A stretch of 64,000 bases of DNA from Chitinophagaceae bacterium (GCA_016722465.1 JADKJC010000001.1:620001-684000); one strand, 5' to 3'. Counted from the first letter of the stretch, positions 30,438 through 41,443 are shown. Notes: generated from the sequence alone by a model not told the origin. Translations and numbers: made by a program.

Positions 30438-32863
30438 TTATTTTCTTATTTCTGCATTTAGCTCTTTCTCGTACAATGCAATAATTTTTGCCATCATTGC
30501 ATCAATATCTTTATCCGTCATTGTTTTCTCTTCATCCAAAAAAGTAAAATTAATGGCCATTGACTTTTTTCCTGCACCTAATTTTTCATTTTCAAATATA
30601 TCAAACAAATTTACAGACTGGAGTTTACCAAGTTTTGCCCCGGCAGTAGCTTTTTCTACCTGCTCATATACAACAGCTTTATCAACCACGATAGCCAGGT
30701 CTCTTTGTACGGATGGGAATTTTGATATTTCCGCAAAAGCGATCTTTTGTTTTTTCTGTATCACCAATACTTTATCCCAATTGATATCAGCAGAAAAAAC
30801 GGGTTGTTTAATATCAAATTTAGCCAAAGTTTTTTTGTTCACGCTGCCAATGGTTGCAATCAATTCATTTTTTACAAAAATATTGATACAACTGTCCAGT
30901 TTATCATTCGCTTCTATGTTGTACGCTGAAATTTTTATTCCAAGCAGGCCCATAATCTTTTCTACTACTCCTTTCACAAAATAAAAATCAGTTTTTTCAG
31001 CTTTTGCCTTCCAGCTATCTGCATTTCTTTTCCCTGTAATGTATAAGCAAAGGTGCTGCTGCTCGTGGTATTTACCTGTTTCGGTTGTACTGTATGTTTT
31101 GCCAAATTCAAAAAACTGCAGGTCGCTATTTTTACGGTTAAGATTGTAAGAAACAGACTCCAACCCGGTTTCCAGCATTGCAGGCCGCATTACATTAAGG
31201 TCGGCACTCAGGTTATTGATCATATTCACCGTAGTTTGCAATACCTCCTCTGTATAATAAACCGCATTGGTAATACTATTGGTGAAAATTTCATTGAAGC
31301 CTGCCCCAATTAAAAAACCAGCGGCTTTTTCTTTGCAGCTTGCTTCCTGTCCTAATGTTTCCACAGCAGGCGACATTGTAATGGCAGCAGGAATTTCCAC
31401 ATTGTCCAAACCATCAATCCGCATGATTTCCTCCACAATATCAGCTGGCAATGTTATGTCGGGCTTACAATAAGGTACAGCTACACGAATATCGTCCTGG
31501 CCTTCCTTTAAAATTTCAAAACCCAACCCACTTAAAATATCTTTAATTGTGCCACTGTGATAATTTTTGCCACTCAATTTCTTCAGGTAATGATACTTCA
31601 ATGCCACTTCTGCTTTTGGCCTGGGCGCAGGAAATATATCAATTACATCTGAAGCAATTTCGCCTCCGGCGATTTCTTTTATCATCAGTGCGGCTCGCCT
31701 TAAAACGTTAACTGTATTGCTGATGTCTACTCCTTTTTCAAATCTTGTAGCAGCATCCGTTCTTAAACCATGCCGGAAAGATGTTTTACGGATACTGATG
31801 GGGTTGAACCAGGCGCTTTCGAGAAAAATATCTTTTGTTGCAGCCTTTACGCCACTGTTCAAACCACCATACACACCTGCAATACACATTCCAGCTTCTC
31901 CATTACAGATCATTAAATCTTCCAAAGATAATTTCCTTTCCTTTTCATCCAGTGTTACAAATACAGTTCCTTCAGCAAGGTTCTTTACAATGATTTTTTT
32001 ACCTGCAATCATATCTGCATCAAAAGCATGCAATGGCTGACCGGTTTCATGCAGGATGAAGTTGGTGATATCTACAATATTATTGATTGGCCTGAGGCCG
32101 ATACTTTTTAATTTTTGCTGCAGCCATTTTGGGCTGTCCTTTACTGTTACTCCCTGCAAGCTTACGCCTGCATAGCGCTGGCAGGCATCTTTATTTTCAA
32201 TTATTACTTCAATCTTCAACCCCTGGCTATCAGCTTTAAAATTATTTTTGAATGGAGACTTTACCATACTCCCTTTATTGCTGTGATGAGAGAGGTAGGC
32301 ACAAACATCTTTTGCTACACCCAAGTGGCTCATAGCATCCATGCGGTTAGGAGTAAGACCAATTTCAAAATATAATCGTTATAAGTTCCGAAATATTCAG
32401 CTGCCTTTATACCCACCCTGGTATCTGTGGGTAATATCATAATACCAGCATGGTTATCACTCATCCCGATTTCATCTTCGGCACAGATCATTCCAAAACT
32501 CTCAATGCCCCTGATCTTTGCCTTTTTCATGGTCATTGATTCACCATTGGTTGGGTAAATGGTAGCACCAACAGTTGCAACTATAACCTTTTGCCCGGCA
32601 GCTACATTGAGAGCACCACATACAATCTGCAATGGTTCATTAACACCAATATTCACTTTTGTCAAACTTAATTTATCGGCATCAGGGTGTTTGGCGCATT
32701 CCAGTACTTCACCAATTACCAATCCCTGCAACCCTCCTTTCAGTTCCTCATATTTTTCCAGGCTCTCGACTTCCAGCCCTATAGAAGTCAGGATTTTACT
32801 CAATTTTTCCGGTTCAATTGTTTCAGGCAGGTATTCGCTCAGCCAGTTATAACTAATAGTCAT
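30438..32863 (-). CDS. pheT: Phenylalanine--tRNA ligase subunit beta, one frameshift
   Basis: The N-terminal part (from 32863) has MTISYNWLSEYLPE and the EMAP-type tRNA-binding domain (AKHPDADKLSLTKVN); the rest has B3/B4 editing, B5, catalytic-like core (ISKFPSVQRDLAIVVD) and FDX-ACB anticodon domain. The frame breaks at TTTT (plus A 32367-32370); adding one T gives YIFEIGLTPNRMDAMSH across the junction and 808 residues, the normal length. PheT pairs with PheS to charge tRNA-Phe. The gene is essential, so the break is almost certainly a sequence error. A well-formed promoter lies upstream. Confidence 0.95.
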
Positions 32864-32891
32864 TGATTGATTACTTATTTTTATATAGCAG

Positions 32892-32922
32892 CAAAGATAA
32901 CTATTGCAACTTAAGGATTCAA
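32892..32922 (-). promoter_or_regulatory. Bacteroidota promoter of pheT (TTG-N20-TATCTTTG)
   Basis: On the minus strand TATCTTTG (32892-32899) matches the -7 consensus exactly, and TTG (32920-32922) lies 20 nt upstream, the expected -33 spacing. The -7 box is 28 nt before the pheT ATG. Confidence 0.65.
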
Positions 32923-33083
32923 TTAACCTGAGAAGCAGGTAGACCAGGCAATAAAAGATTCTTACAGTTTTTGCCCGAATAAATCAAGTTGATTTTTTTT
33001 TGAGTGTGGTGCAGAAAAACAAAAAAAACACTTTGACTATGTTAATAAATTATTACCTGTTGCCGATTTGGTTGAAAAATGCA

Positions 33084-33184
33084 TGTGGATAATACCGTGA
33101 ATAGGATGTTAATAAACTACATTTGCATGTGAACAGGCTGGGGATAATCCGTATTAAAAACCCAGGGATGCAAGATGTGAATAA
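33084..33184 (-). promoter_or_regulatory. Cluster of DnaA-box-like sites upstream of dnaB
   Basis: Five 9-mers, all in the same (minus) orientation, resemble the DnaA box TTATNCACA: TTATCCACA (33084-33092, exact), CTATTCACG (33096-33104), CTGTTCACA (33128-33136), TTATCCCCA (33139-33147) and TTATTCACA (33176-33184, exact). They fall in the 495-bp gap between the divergent pheT and dnaB genes, next to an AT-rich tract (about 32990-33060). This could be a DnaA-controlled promoter or a replication-origin-like region. Confidence 0.5.
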
Positions 33185-33358
33185 AGCATCTGTTTTTTGC
33201 AGTTAACTTAGCCGCCCAATCAAAAAAACCGGTTGGTCTGAAGGCGCTATTTGCAACAAAACAACTGCTTTGCTTACCATGTTGACTATACGCTTTTGAT
33301 GCATCAGTTTTTGAGATAATATAACCACTCAGCATAATTGTTTAATATTTTTTAAGAA

Positions 33359-34924
33359 ATGGACTTAACTAACCTCAATAAAGACCGCAAAACCAGGAGA
33401 AAACCTTCACTCGACTTGGGCAACATGGTATTTGGCAAAGTACCACCACAATCCAAGGAACTGGAAGAAGCAGTTTTGGGTGCTATCATGCTGGAGAAAA
33501 GCGCCTTTGATACGGTAATTGAGATTTTAAAGCCTGAATGCTTTTATGTAGAAGCCCATCAGCGCATTTACAGGGCAATGACCTCGCTGGCACAAAAAAG
33601 CCTGCCAATTGATCTGCTCACTGTTGTTGAAGAATTAAAGATAAAAGAAGAACTCGATGTTGTTGGTGGCCCTTATTATGTAAGCAGGCTTACCAATGCA
33701 GTTGTTTCCTCGGCCAATATTGAATCGCATTCAAGGATCATTCTTCAAAAATTTATACAAAGGGAACTGATACGCATCAGTGGCGAAATAATCGGCGATG
33801 CTTACGAAGACAGCACCGATGTGTTCGATTTATTGGATGATGCTGAGAGTAAATTATTCCAGATCACCAACAATCACCTACGCAAAAACTTTGATGATAT
33901 CAATACCGTATTGGTAAAAACAATTCAGCGGATAGAGGACATGCGTAACAGGGATGAAGATATCACCGGCGTTACCAGTGGTTTCCCTTCATTGGATAAA
34001 CTCACTTACGGATGGCAACCGACAGATCTTATCATTTTGGCAGCAAGGCCATCTGTGGGCAAAACAGCTTTTGCACTGAACCTTGCCCGTAGCGCTGCCC
34101 TTCATCCAACCAAGCCAACGGCGGTTGCATTTTTCAGTTTGGAGATGAGTGCTGGGCAATTGGTACAACGTATCTTAAGCGCTGAAAGTGAAATATGGTT
34201 AGAGAAGATCAACCGTGGTAAACTGGAAGAACATGAAATGAAACAGTTGTATAAAAAAGGAATTGAGCGCTTGAGCAATGCACCCATTTTTATTGATGAT
34301 ACAGCAGCACTGAACATTTTTGAATTAAGGGCGAAGTGCCGCCGTTTAAAAAACAAACATAACCTTGGCATCATAATCATTGACTATTTACAATTGATGA
34401 GTGGAGCCGGCGATAATAAAAACAGCAACAGGGAGCAGGAGATCAGCCGTATCTCAAGGGATTTGAAAGGACTTGCAAAGGAATTACAGGTGCCGATTAT
34501 TGCATTATCCCAGCTAAGTCGTGAAGTAGAGAAAAGAAAAGAAGGGGCAAAAATTCCACAGCTAAGTGATTTGAGGGAATCGGGTGCAATTGAGCAGGAT
34601 GCGGACATGGTAATGTTCCTGTACCGTCCGGAATATTATGACATTACAGCCAATGAAATGGGCGAAAGCAATAAAGGTGAAACCTATGTAAAGATTGCCA
34701 AGCACAGGAATGGTAGTCTGGATACAATTAAACTAAGGGCGCTGCTTCACATACAAAAATTTGTGGAAGATGAAGAAGGCGGAGGTGATTTTGGCGGAGC
34801 CATACCCGGAGGCAATTTCAGGCCGGTAAGAGGAGATGATGGTGCTGATGCCGGAGCAAAGCTTTATATCCAGAAGGGAAGCAAAATGAATGACGGCAAC
34901 TTTGATGATGAGGCCCCGTTTTAA
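33359..34924 (+). CDS. dnaB: Replicative DNA helicase DnaB
   Basis: 521 residues. N-terminal helical domain (VPPQSKELEEAVLGAIMLEKSAF) and C-terminal RecA-type motor with Walker A ARPSVGKTAFALN (about residue 227), VAFFSLEMSAGQL, IIIIDYLQLM (Walker B) and SDLRESGAIEQDAD. It unwinds DNA at the replication fork as a hexamer. A Gly/Asp-rich tail (about 475-521) is typical in Bacteroidota. No intein is present. The ATG at 33359 follows an AT-rich leader; the DnaA-box cluster lies 175 nt upstream. Confidence 0.97.
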   Translation: MDLTNLNKDRKTRRKPSLDLGNMVFGKVPPQSKELEEAVLGAIMLEKSAFDTVIEILKPECFYVEAHQRIYRAMTSLAQKSLPIDLLTVVEELKIKEELDVVGGPYYVSRLTNAVVSSANIESHSRIILQKFIQRELIRISGEIIGDAYEDSTDVFDLLDDAESKLFQITNNHLRKNFDDINTVLVKTIQRIEDMRNRDEDITGVTSGFPSLDKLTYGWQPTDLIILAARPSVGKTAFALNLARSAALHPTKPTAVAFFSLEMSAGQLVQRILSAESEIWLEKINRGKLEEHEMKQLYKKGIERLSNAPIFIDDTAALNIFELRAKCRRLKNKHNLGIIIIDYLQLMSGAGDNKNSNREQEISRISRDLKGLAKELQVPIIALSQLSREVEKRKEGAKIPQLSDLRESGAIEQDADMVMFLYRPEYYDITANEMGESNKGETYVKIAKHRNGSLDTIKLRALLHIQKFVEDEEGGGDFGGAIPGGNFRPVRGDDGADAGAKLYIQKGSKMNDGNFDDEAPF

Positions 34925-34989
34925 TGGATAATTGAAAATGATCGAATTGATAATGGAGAATGAATATTGGATTTATTCTCCTTTTTTAC

Positions 34990-35403
34990 ATGATGGCCTT
35001 ACCTTTTTTTTATATTGAGAATACTATTAATGAAAGCAGTATTGTTTTGAATGAAGAAACATCAAAGCATATTGTACAGGTGCTTCGTATGCAAAATGGA
35101 GAGCAGCTCCAGCTTACAGATGGAAAGGGAAATTTGTTCACCTGGGAAGTAACTAACAACGCAACGCAACAACAGAAATTCATTGCTCATTGTGAAGATG
35201 AAAACAATAAAGTTCCGTTAACTTCTAAACTTCTTCATTCCTCAACTTCTAAACTGATCCTCATTGGCCCCGAAGGAGATTTTACAAATACTGAAATTCA
35301 ACTGGCTTTGCAAAATGGTTTTACACCTGTCGCTTTAGGTGATACCAGGTTAAGAACAGAAACTGCCGGAATGGTAGCAGCCTGCCTGTTCAAGATGCAT
35401 TAA
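34990..35403 (+). CDS. rsmE: 16S rRNA m3U1498 methyltransferase RsmE, internally deleted
   Basis: The N-terminal PUA-like domain (PFFYIENTI...LNEETSKHIVQVLRMQNGEQLQLTDGKG) and the C-terminal SPOUT knot (LILIGPEGDFTNTEIQLAL, ALGDTRLRTETAGMVAA) are both recognisable, but the protein has about 137 residues where RsmE normally has about 230-240. Roughly 90 residues between them, covering the first half of the SPOUT fold, are missing in frame; the join is near TWEVTNNATQQQKF. AdoMet-binding and catalytic loops at the C-terminus remain. Either a real in-frame deletion, likely inactivating, or an assembly collapse. ATG 34990 or 34993 is preferred to 34960, which would add a hydrophobic non-homologous leader. 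Confidence 0.75.
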   Translation: MMALPFFYIENTINESSIVLNEETSKHIVQVLRMQNGEQLQLTDGKGNLFTWEVTNNATQQQKFIAHCEDENNKVPLTSKLLHSSTSKLILIGPEGDFTNTEIQLALQNGFTPVALGDTRLRTETAGMVAACLFKMH

Positions 35404-35547
35404 TTTACCTTTAAATATTAAGAAAAAAATTACCTTCATATAACGCTTTATTATCCCCCCCGTTAATCCTGCCATAAGTATCTGCCCCATGTACTATTCC
35501 TGCCCGGGATTCGAGTAACCATTAATTATTCACATAAATTAATTTTT

Positions 35548-36148
35548 ATGAAAAAGTCAATTTCCCTGGTTCTTTTTTCCTGCTTTTTTTTGTCAAGCTT
35601 CTCTCAAAACAACATTAAAGAGAAGCTGCAACAGTATTATTTCTGCTTATTTGCCGGTGTTACTGGCTCTACCATTGGAGGGGCAAGTGATAGCTATGAA
35701 GGCATACTGCCGGGTTACCAGGCAGGTGCCATGTTTGTTTATGATATTGGGGTGCCGGGCCATTACCTGTTGAGTGGAGAAACAAATATCACTTCCTGCG
35801 GATCAAAATACAAAGATGACTACGTTTCCGGGAAGGTAGTGCTTACTTATATCAATTTACCAATGATGGTACGATATAAAACCAATGGCGGCCTGTACGG
35901 CGAAGTTGGCTTACAGCCGGGCTTTAATTGGCGCAAAAGATAAATACAACGGAACTTCAAACAACTATAAAGAGTATGTGAATGGTTTTGATGTAGGAAT
36001 TCCTGTTGGCGTTGGATATGTTTTTGCAAAAACAGTGGGCATCAATTTCCGTTACTGCCACGGATTGTCCAATGTAAATAAAAACGACCCTGCCAAAGAC
36101 CACAACAGGGTTTTTTTACTCCGGCTTTTCTGGGTGCTGGGACATTAA
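35548..36148 (+). CDS. PorT-like outer-membrane beta-barrel protein, one frame break
   Basis: A signal peptide (to about FSQ, residue 20) is followed by an eight-strand barrel pattern: YYFCLFAGVTGSTIGG, GYQAGAMFVYDIG, LTYINLPMMVRYKTNGGLYGEVGLQPG and, after a frame change near 35925-35930, VGIPVGVGYVF and VGINFRYCHGLSNV. Removing one T in GGCTTTAATTGG (or adding two) joins the halves as LIGAKDKYNGTS and gives about 199 residues. This size and layout match the outer-membrane protein beta-barrel (PorT-type) family. It is probably an outer-membrane protein of unknown ligand. Confidence 0.7.
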
Positions 36149-36164
36149 AATTATGAATACACTT

Positions 36165-36971
36165 TTATTTAGCCTCATCTGAGTAATCTTCTTCAGGTTC
36201 ACTCAGGCGGGGCTCATTCAACTGCACCACATGTTTTCTTTCTCCTCTTTTTCTCATCACCATATTCAGCATTTCTACACCAAATGAAAATGCCATACCA
36301 AAATAAATGTAGTTCTTCAGGTGCAGGTGTTCTGCGGTTTCACTATCCCACCCTTCAATAATCAAACTGATACCGATCATTACCAGGAAAGAAAGCGCCA
36401 GCATTTTCAAAGTAGGATGCTTGTGTATAAAAGAAGCAATCTTGGGACTGAATAAAAACATTACCACCATAGCTATTACTACTGCAGCAATCATAATCTC
36501 CACATGTTTGGCGGTACCACCGGCTGTGATGATGCTGTCAAATGAAAATACTGCATCAATCAGCATAATCTGCACCACGGCCTGGCCAAAAGAAAGTCCT
36601 TTCTTTTTACCACTGATGGCGTTGGGATCTTCCCCTTCCAGTTTTTCATGTATTTCTTTTACTGATTTATAAATAAGGAACATTCCGCCAGCCAGCATTA
36701 CCAGGCTGGCCAGGTCAAACCCTTTATCTGCAATGGTAAACACCGGTTTCCCTTTTTGCGTAAGCAGCCAGCCAAGGCCCATGAGCATCAGGCTTCTTGA
36801 AATCATCCCGGTAACCATCCAGGTGATCCTTGCCTGCTTTTGCTCTGTATCCTTTTTAAGGCGATTCATGATAATGCTTACAAAAATTACATTATCAATG
36901 CCCAGCACTATTTCCAAAACAACCAATACAAAAAAACTGATGATGCTTTCGCTGGTAAATAAATAGTCCAT
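36165..36971 (-). CDS. TerC family integral membrane protein
   Basis: 268 residues with seven or eight hydrophobic segments and the family's intramembrane acidic motifs: VLEIVLGIDNVIFVS near residue 20 and LIDAVFSFDSIITAGG near 140. TerC proteins are linked to manganese export, protein metalation and tellurite resistance; no ter operon is present, so a metal-homeostasis role is more likely. The charged tail ends LSEPEEDYSDEAK. The promoter element TATATTTG lies 20 nt upstream. Confidence 0.9.
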   Translation of the reverse strand: MDYLFTSESIISFFVLVVLEIVLGIDNVIFVSIIMNRLKKDTEQKQARITWMVTGMISRSLMLMGLGWLLTQKGKPVFTIADKGFDLASLVMLAGGMFLIYKSVKEIHEKLEGEDPNAISGKKKGLSFGQAVVQIMLIDAVFSFDSIITAGGTAKHVEIMIAAVVIAMVVMFLFSPKIASFIHKHPTLKMLALSFLVMIGISLIIEGWDSETAEHLHLKNYIYFGMAFSFGVEMLNMVMRKRGERKHVVQLNEPRLSEPEEDYSDEAK

Positions 36972-36990
36972 TATGCGTATAATATTTCAG

Positions 36991-36998
36991 CAAATATA
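36991..36998 (-). promoter_or_regulatory. -7 promoter element (TATATTTG) of terC
   Basis: Minus-strand TATATTTG matches TAnnTTTG, 20 nt before the ATG at 36971. No clear -33 box. Confidence 0.45.
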
Positions 36999-37102
36999 TT
37001 GCAGTAATGTATAAGCGGGGATAGAAAAAGAAACATTGTCTTTTGAAGTGATTACCAACTGACTATTTTTAAATTTGGATTTACGATATTATCACTCTAT
37101 CA

Positions 37103-37255
37103 TTATTGTGCAATGTTTGGCAGGCAACTTATTTGAATTTTATCATTCATATTCAAACAATTTTCGTTGTACCGGCACCAATAGTAAGCCTGGCCATCAT
37201 TTCCTATTATACTATTTCTTCCAGCGACAGTTCTAATATTTCCCTTTGGTGAAGT
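37103..37255 (-). other. Unassigned open stretch of 50 codons (possible gene fragment)
   Basis: Between terC and the CHAT gene, the minus strand reads TSPKGNIRTVAGRNSIIGN, DGQAYYWCRY and NDKIQISCLPNIAQ before a TAA at 37103. Composition looks coding, with three Cys, but there is no start codon; an upstream T8 run (plus A8) may hide a frame break joining it to MIFYFFWRFF. I do not recognise it. The rest of the gap 36972-37449 shows no other feature. Confidence 0.2.
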
Positions 37256-37449
37256 CTAAAAAAAATCGCCAAAAAAAGTAGAAAATCATTCTTTTACCAA
37301 ACTGTAAACTTTCAACTGAAATGCCGGGAGAAACAAGGCTTGCTCAGCTCGCCAGTATCTGCAACAGCTTGCCAGCGCAATTTTCAAACGTTTCGTTTCT
37401 CTGCAAATCACGCAATTCGTTTGTCTTAACTGCCTTAAAAATACCTTTC

Positions 37450-40400
37450 TTAAACGGCATTTTGTTTTATTTTACTTTTCCTGTTCATTACAAAAAAAAC
37501 AACGGCACCAGAGCAAGCCAGAATGCCCGTCAGTAAAAGCCACATTGCATAATTTTGCTTAGGAGCCAGCATTACCATTCCTGCATCACCCATCAACACA
37601 AGGCCAGCCCAATATGCCGGTGACTTCATGCGTCCCTCAGCCTGCTGTAAATATTGCAGTTTTGCCTGTTGCAACGCTTCACCAGCCGGCATTTTTGCGG
37701 CAAGGTTTTCAATGAATTTTTCTGTAATAAAACTCCCTGATTGTTCATCCACAGGCCACAGACTGGTTAAGATGCTTTACTGCCGGCATAATTGAATGCA
37801 TGCGCCAGCGACACCATGCCTTCGCCATCTTCGTAACCGGGCTTGCCCGATTCGCAGGCAGTGAGTATAGCAAGGTCTGTATTGATATTGCAGTTATAAA
37901 TATCATACAGAAATAAAGAGTTGTTATCTGCAGCACTGTCTATATTTTTTGAGAATATCAGCCGGGAGAGCTCCGGTTTTTCATTATTAAATTCAGCATG
38001 AGTTCCAATATGCACAATCCTGTTATTGCCTGCATTCTGTTTAAAAGAAGTTTGTGTGGAACCGTTATCTAAAAAAATATCCCCGCCTAATTTATCCTGC
38101 ATTTTCTTCACAAGGCTTTTTGTATAGGGTTGTGGCAGCAAAGTCATATACTGCCTGTCGAGCCTGCCACTGTCTTTTACTGCCTGCTGATAAGCAGTTT
38201 TGTTTTCATCTGAAAAGCCGGGTGCAAATGCCACGTAGTTATTTTTCGTTTCACTGGCAGCATTGCTGCCTGTCATAAACAAACTATAATGATATGTGAT
38301 GCTGTGTGATGACAACAAACTCCCTTTACTTAATTCACTGTACGATTTAACAGGCGCTGGTGTGAGCAGGTCAAAACTTACATTGTATAAAATGCCATCA
38401 GGAATGATAATGATATTTTTTGTACGGATATCTTTTGCCAGCGGTTTCCATAGTGATTCATGCAACTTGTATAAAATTGCGGTACTGTTGGTTTCATTAT
38501 TCTCTGATGACATAAATAGATTTATTTTTTCATTGATACCAACCGCATCAAGGTCAATAATTTTTTTACTGCCTTTATCAAGTACCAAAGCATGAAGGGA
38601 ACTGTCAATAAAAAAATATCTTATCACCGTTGTTGCAACGGGTAATGTAGCCTGCAATTGAGGTAAAGATTTAAAAATAGATTCGTACCGCATTTTATAA
38701 TACAAAGGGTACTGTACCCTTATTTTATCCAGGTGCTGTTGCCACCTTGTTGTTGCATCCACATAAGCATTCATCAATATTGCATTGGACCTGTGGCCAA
38801 GAAGCGCCGCAGGTATCGCAGCCCTCAGTTTTTTCTCTTCTTCATACACAGCGGCTGGAAGATTTGAAAATTCAACTGCCTTTTGCTTATCGAGCCTTGC
38901 CCTTATGCGGTTGTATAAACCAGACTCGTGCAGGTTGATTGCCTGGTCCAGGTATTTATCATTATTAGTCAACTGGTAAAGTTCCAGTGCTATTTTTTTT
39001 GCAAAACTGATAAGTTCATTATTGTCTGCAATCAGTATGTTAATGCTTTCCTCATCGTCAATTAAAAATTTCCTTTTCTCCAATAATTGCAAAGCAACAT
39101 TCAATTCAGTTAAAACCTGTTGCAGGTAAACAGTATCCTTTGTTTGTTGCAACTGGTAGCCGGCTTTTTCAATCATCAAAATCGCAGCAGGTTTATACAA
39201 CTCCATCTTTACAGAATCCAGCGCCGATGTACCACTTTTTATCTTTTCATTTACTATAGCTAATCCCTTTTTTCCATACTCCGTTGCCTGTAAATACTGG
39301 CCTGCTATAAAATTCACTTCGGAAAGATTGAGCAACTGGTAGAAGACAGGCAACGTATTTTGCTCCTGCACTTTTGATACATAGTCATACCCTTTTTTTG
39401 ATTTAGCAATGGCTTTGTTATAATTGCCGTTTTTTGCATAAAATAAAGCGGCATTCCTTAAAAACTCCAGGTAAAGGTTGCTGTATTCGCCCTGATAAGA
39501 GGCTTCATACAGAGAATCACTCTTTTCGTAGCTGGCTGCGGCTGCTGTACTGTTTTTCTTATTCTCATTGGCTATGGCAAGTGCATAACAGGCATCGGCT
39601 TCCCAAAAAATATAATCACCTTCTGCGGCTTTCAGTTTTGTTAAGCCCTTTTCCAGGTATTTAAAAGCCTCATCATAATTATGCATGGAATTGGCAAGTT
39701 GCCCAAGCAGTATCTCCGAAATAAAAGTGCCCGGATGACCTGGCTTCAACTGTTGTTGTTTTTGCAGGTAAGAATATAGCAGCAGGTCCTTAGCTTTTTT
39801 ATAGTCGCCGATTTCTTTGTAAAATCCTGCAAGGTTATCAGTAGCTTCAAACAAAAATGATTTTGCATCCTCTCTTTTTTGTGCAGGGTCACTACCTGCA
39901 ATATACAATTGAATATTGCTTATGGCATCCTGCTGTGCTTTGATGGCATCAGTTATTTTTCCATCAGCATCATACACAGCAGAGATATTATTCTGCACCA
40001 TTGCAGGCCGGTAATATTTATTACGTTCAGTTGGTTTTGTTTTTGCCAAAGCAGCCAATGCTTTATTATATAAAAAAGCAGCGCTATCATTTTTTGAAGC
40101 ATACCACATCAGGCTGGCCATTGAATTATATGATATATACAGTTCTTCGCTGTCAGTATTCTTTTCTGTTTCCCTGATGGCAAGTGCCTTGCGGTGGTGC
40201 TGTTTTGAAAGCGCTGCATTGCCCATCCGCTGTGCATATACCCCCAAATTATTTTCAACTTTTGCAATTTCTAATGGCGCTGTTGCATACTTCAGTGCTT
40301 CTGTACAGGCATCGTATGCTTTTTTATCTTCTCCAGCCACGCCAAAAAATTCACCAACTTCCAAATGCACTTTCCGCATGGTTATATTACCGGGCTTTTG

Positions 40401-40691
40401 TGCAGTAATTTGATTTACCAGTGTGTTCATTGAAGCAGCTGCTTTTTCAGGGCCGCCGTTTTCCATACCAATTTTTCCTGCAAGAGAAATGTAGTAGATA
40501 AGCGTATCTGTATTGTTTTCCTTTAAAAAAAACTGCACCTGCTGTTCCAGCAGTGCTGCTGCCTGTTTAAAATTTTTGGCTTCGATGGCTGATTCAATTT
40601 CAGCCGCACCTTTCAGTTTGTCCTGTGCAAACAGAGGAATCAATAAAAGAAGGATACACAACCCGGCAAGGCAGTATTTGGTAAAATGCAT
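37450..40691 (-). CDS. TPR-CHAT protein (caspase-like), membrane-anchored, one frame break
   Basis: Signal peptide (LCILLLLIPLFAQ), then an array of TPR-like helical repeats (about residues 25-620), then a CHAT domain (about 680-1020). The caspase-like dyad is visible: His in VHIGTHAEF (about 898) and Cys in ILTACESG (about 946). The frame breaks at TTT (plus 37776-37778); restoring one A gives AGSKSILTSLWPVDEQSG and extends the protein to about 1080 residues, ending with a membrane helix (MWLLLTGILACSGAVVFF) and a basic tail. The CHAT domain would therefore sit in the periplasm, tethered to the inner membrane. It is third in an ECF sigma / TPR-membrane protein operon (8-nt gap). Protease activity is inferred. 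Confidence 0.85.
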
Positions 40692-40699
40692 GGCAGTTA

Positions 40700-41437
40700 T
40701 TATTTTAATTGACTGATCAGTTCACTGCTTTCGGGCCGGCCAGATTTTTCAAGATAGGGAATGGCTTCATTTACGTTGCCTTGTTTCAGCAATGCAAGGC
40801 CGGTGTACCAGCAGGCATCATTATAAAATGGCTTTGCCGCATCCGATGCCATTGATTTTAAAAGTGTGATCGCTGCTGCGCTGTTACCATCCGCCTGCTG
40901 TGCAGCTCCAAGGAAATAATTCAGCGTATCATTTTGCGGCATGCCGGTTTTAAGCCTGCCCCATTCATCTATTGCCTTTTTATAATCCCCGGTTTTATAA
41001 TCCAGCATGGCTTTATTGAAAAGGTAATTGTTGCCAAGGCCCATAGCGCTCATTAAACCAGGGTCGGGTTTATAATAAGCGGCGTATAGTTTTTCATACT
41101 TATTTTCTTTTAAAGTATATAACCATACCGATACTGCCGCAAGCAAAGCAATGGATGCCGCCACCATCAATTTGCGCTGTAATGAAATTACTTTGCCCCC
41201 GCTTGTTAGCGGGTGATTTTTTTTTATGTTGATATGATAGTTATCCAAACGTTCCTTTAATGATGCGGTTTCAATACCGGTAAGCAACAGCTTTACTTCG
41301 TTTACTTTAGAAGCTAATGAAATGTCTTCTGACATTTTATTTTCAAATGCAAGACGTTCTTCTGCATTGATTTCACTCAGCAGGTACTGCTCAATGATCT
41401 CAAATTCTTCAGTTGATATAGTATAGTTTGTATCCAC
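40700..41437 (-). CDS. Single-pass membrane protein with TPR region, candidate anti-sigma factor
   Basis: 245 residues: a cytoplasmic acidic helical N-terminus (FEIIEQYLLSEINAEERLAFENKM, DISLASKVNEVKLLL; residues 10-55), one membrane segment (LMVAASIALLAAVSVWLY, about 88-106) and a C-terminal part with at least two TPR-like repeats (GDYKKAIDEWGRLKTGMP; YTGLALLKQGNVNEAIPYLEKSG). The N-terminal pattern resembles the sigma-binding helices of anti-sigma factors but lacks the HxxxCxxC zinc motif. It lies 6 nt after the ECF sigma gene and 8 nt before the CHAT gene. Predicted to hold the sigma factor at the membrane; not proven. Confidence 0.72.
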   Translation of the reverse strand: MDTNYTISTEEFEIIEQYLLSEINAEERLAFENKMSEDISLASKVNEVKLLLTGIETASLKERLDNYHINIKKNHPLTSGGKVISLQRKLMVAASIALLAAVSVWLYTLKENKYEKLYAAYYKPDPGLMSAMGLGNNYLFNKAMLDYKTGDYKKAIDEWGRLKTGMPQNDTLNYFLGAAQQADGNSAAAITLLKSMASDAAKPFYNDACWYTGLALLKQGNVNEAIPYLEKSGRPESSELISQLK

Positions 41438-41443
41438 AGTTCT

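Noticed and set aside
32330-32400. Programmed ribosomal frameshift in pheT
   Set aside because: No slippery heptamer plus stimulatory structure is evident, pheT is not known to use recoding, and many unrelated genes here have the same type of homopolymer break.
33117-33335. 72-codon minus-strand frame upstream of dnaB
   Set aside because: It overlaps the DnaA-box cluster, has no homology and atypical composition.
37321-37536. 71-codon plus-strand frame
   Set aside because: It overlaps the C-terminus of the CHAT protein, which is strongly supported on the other strand.
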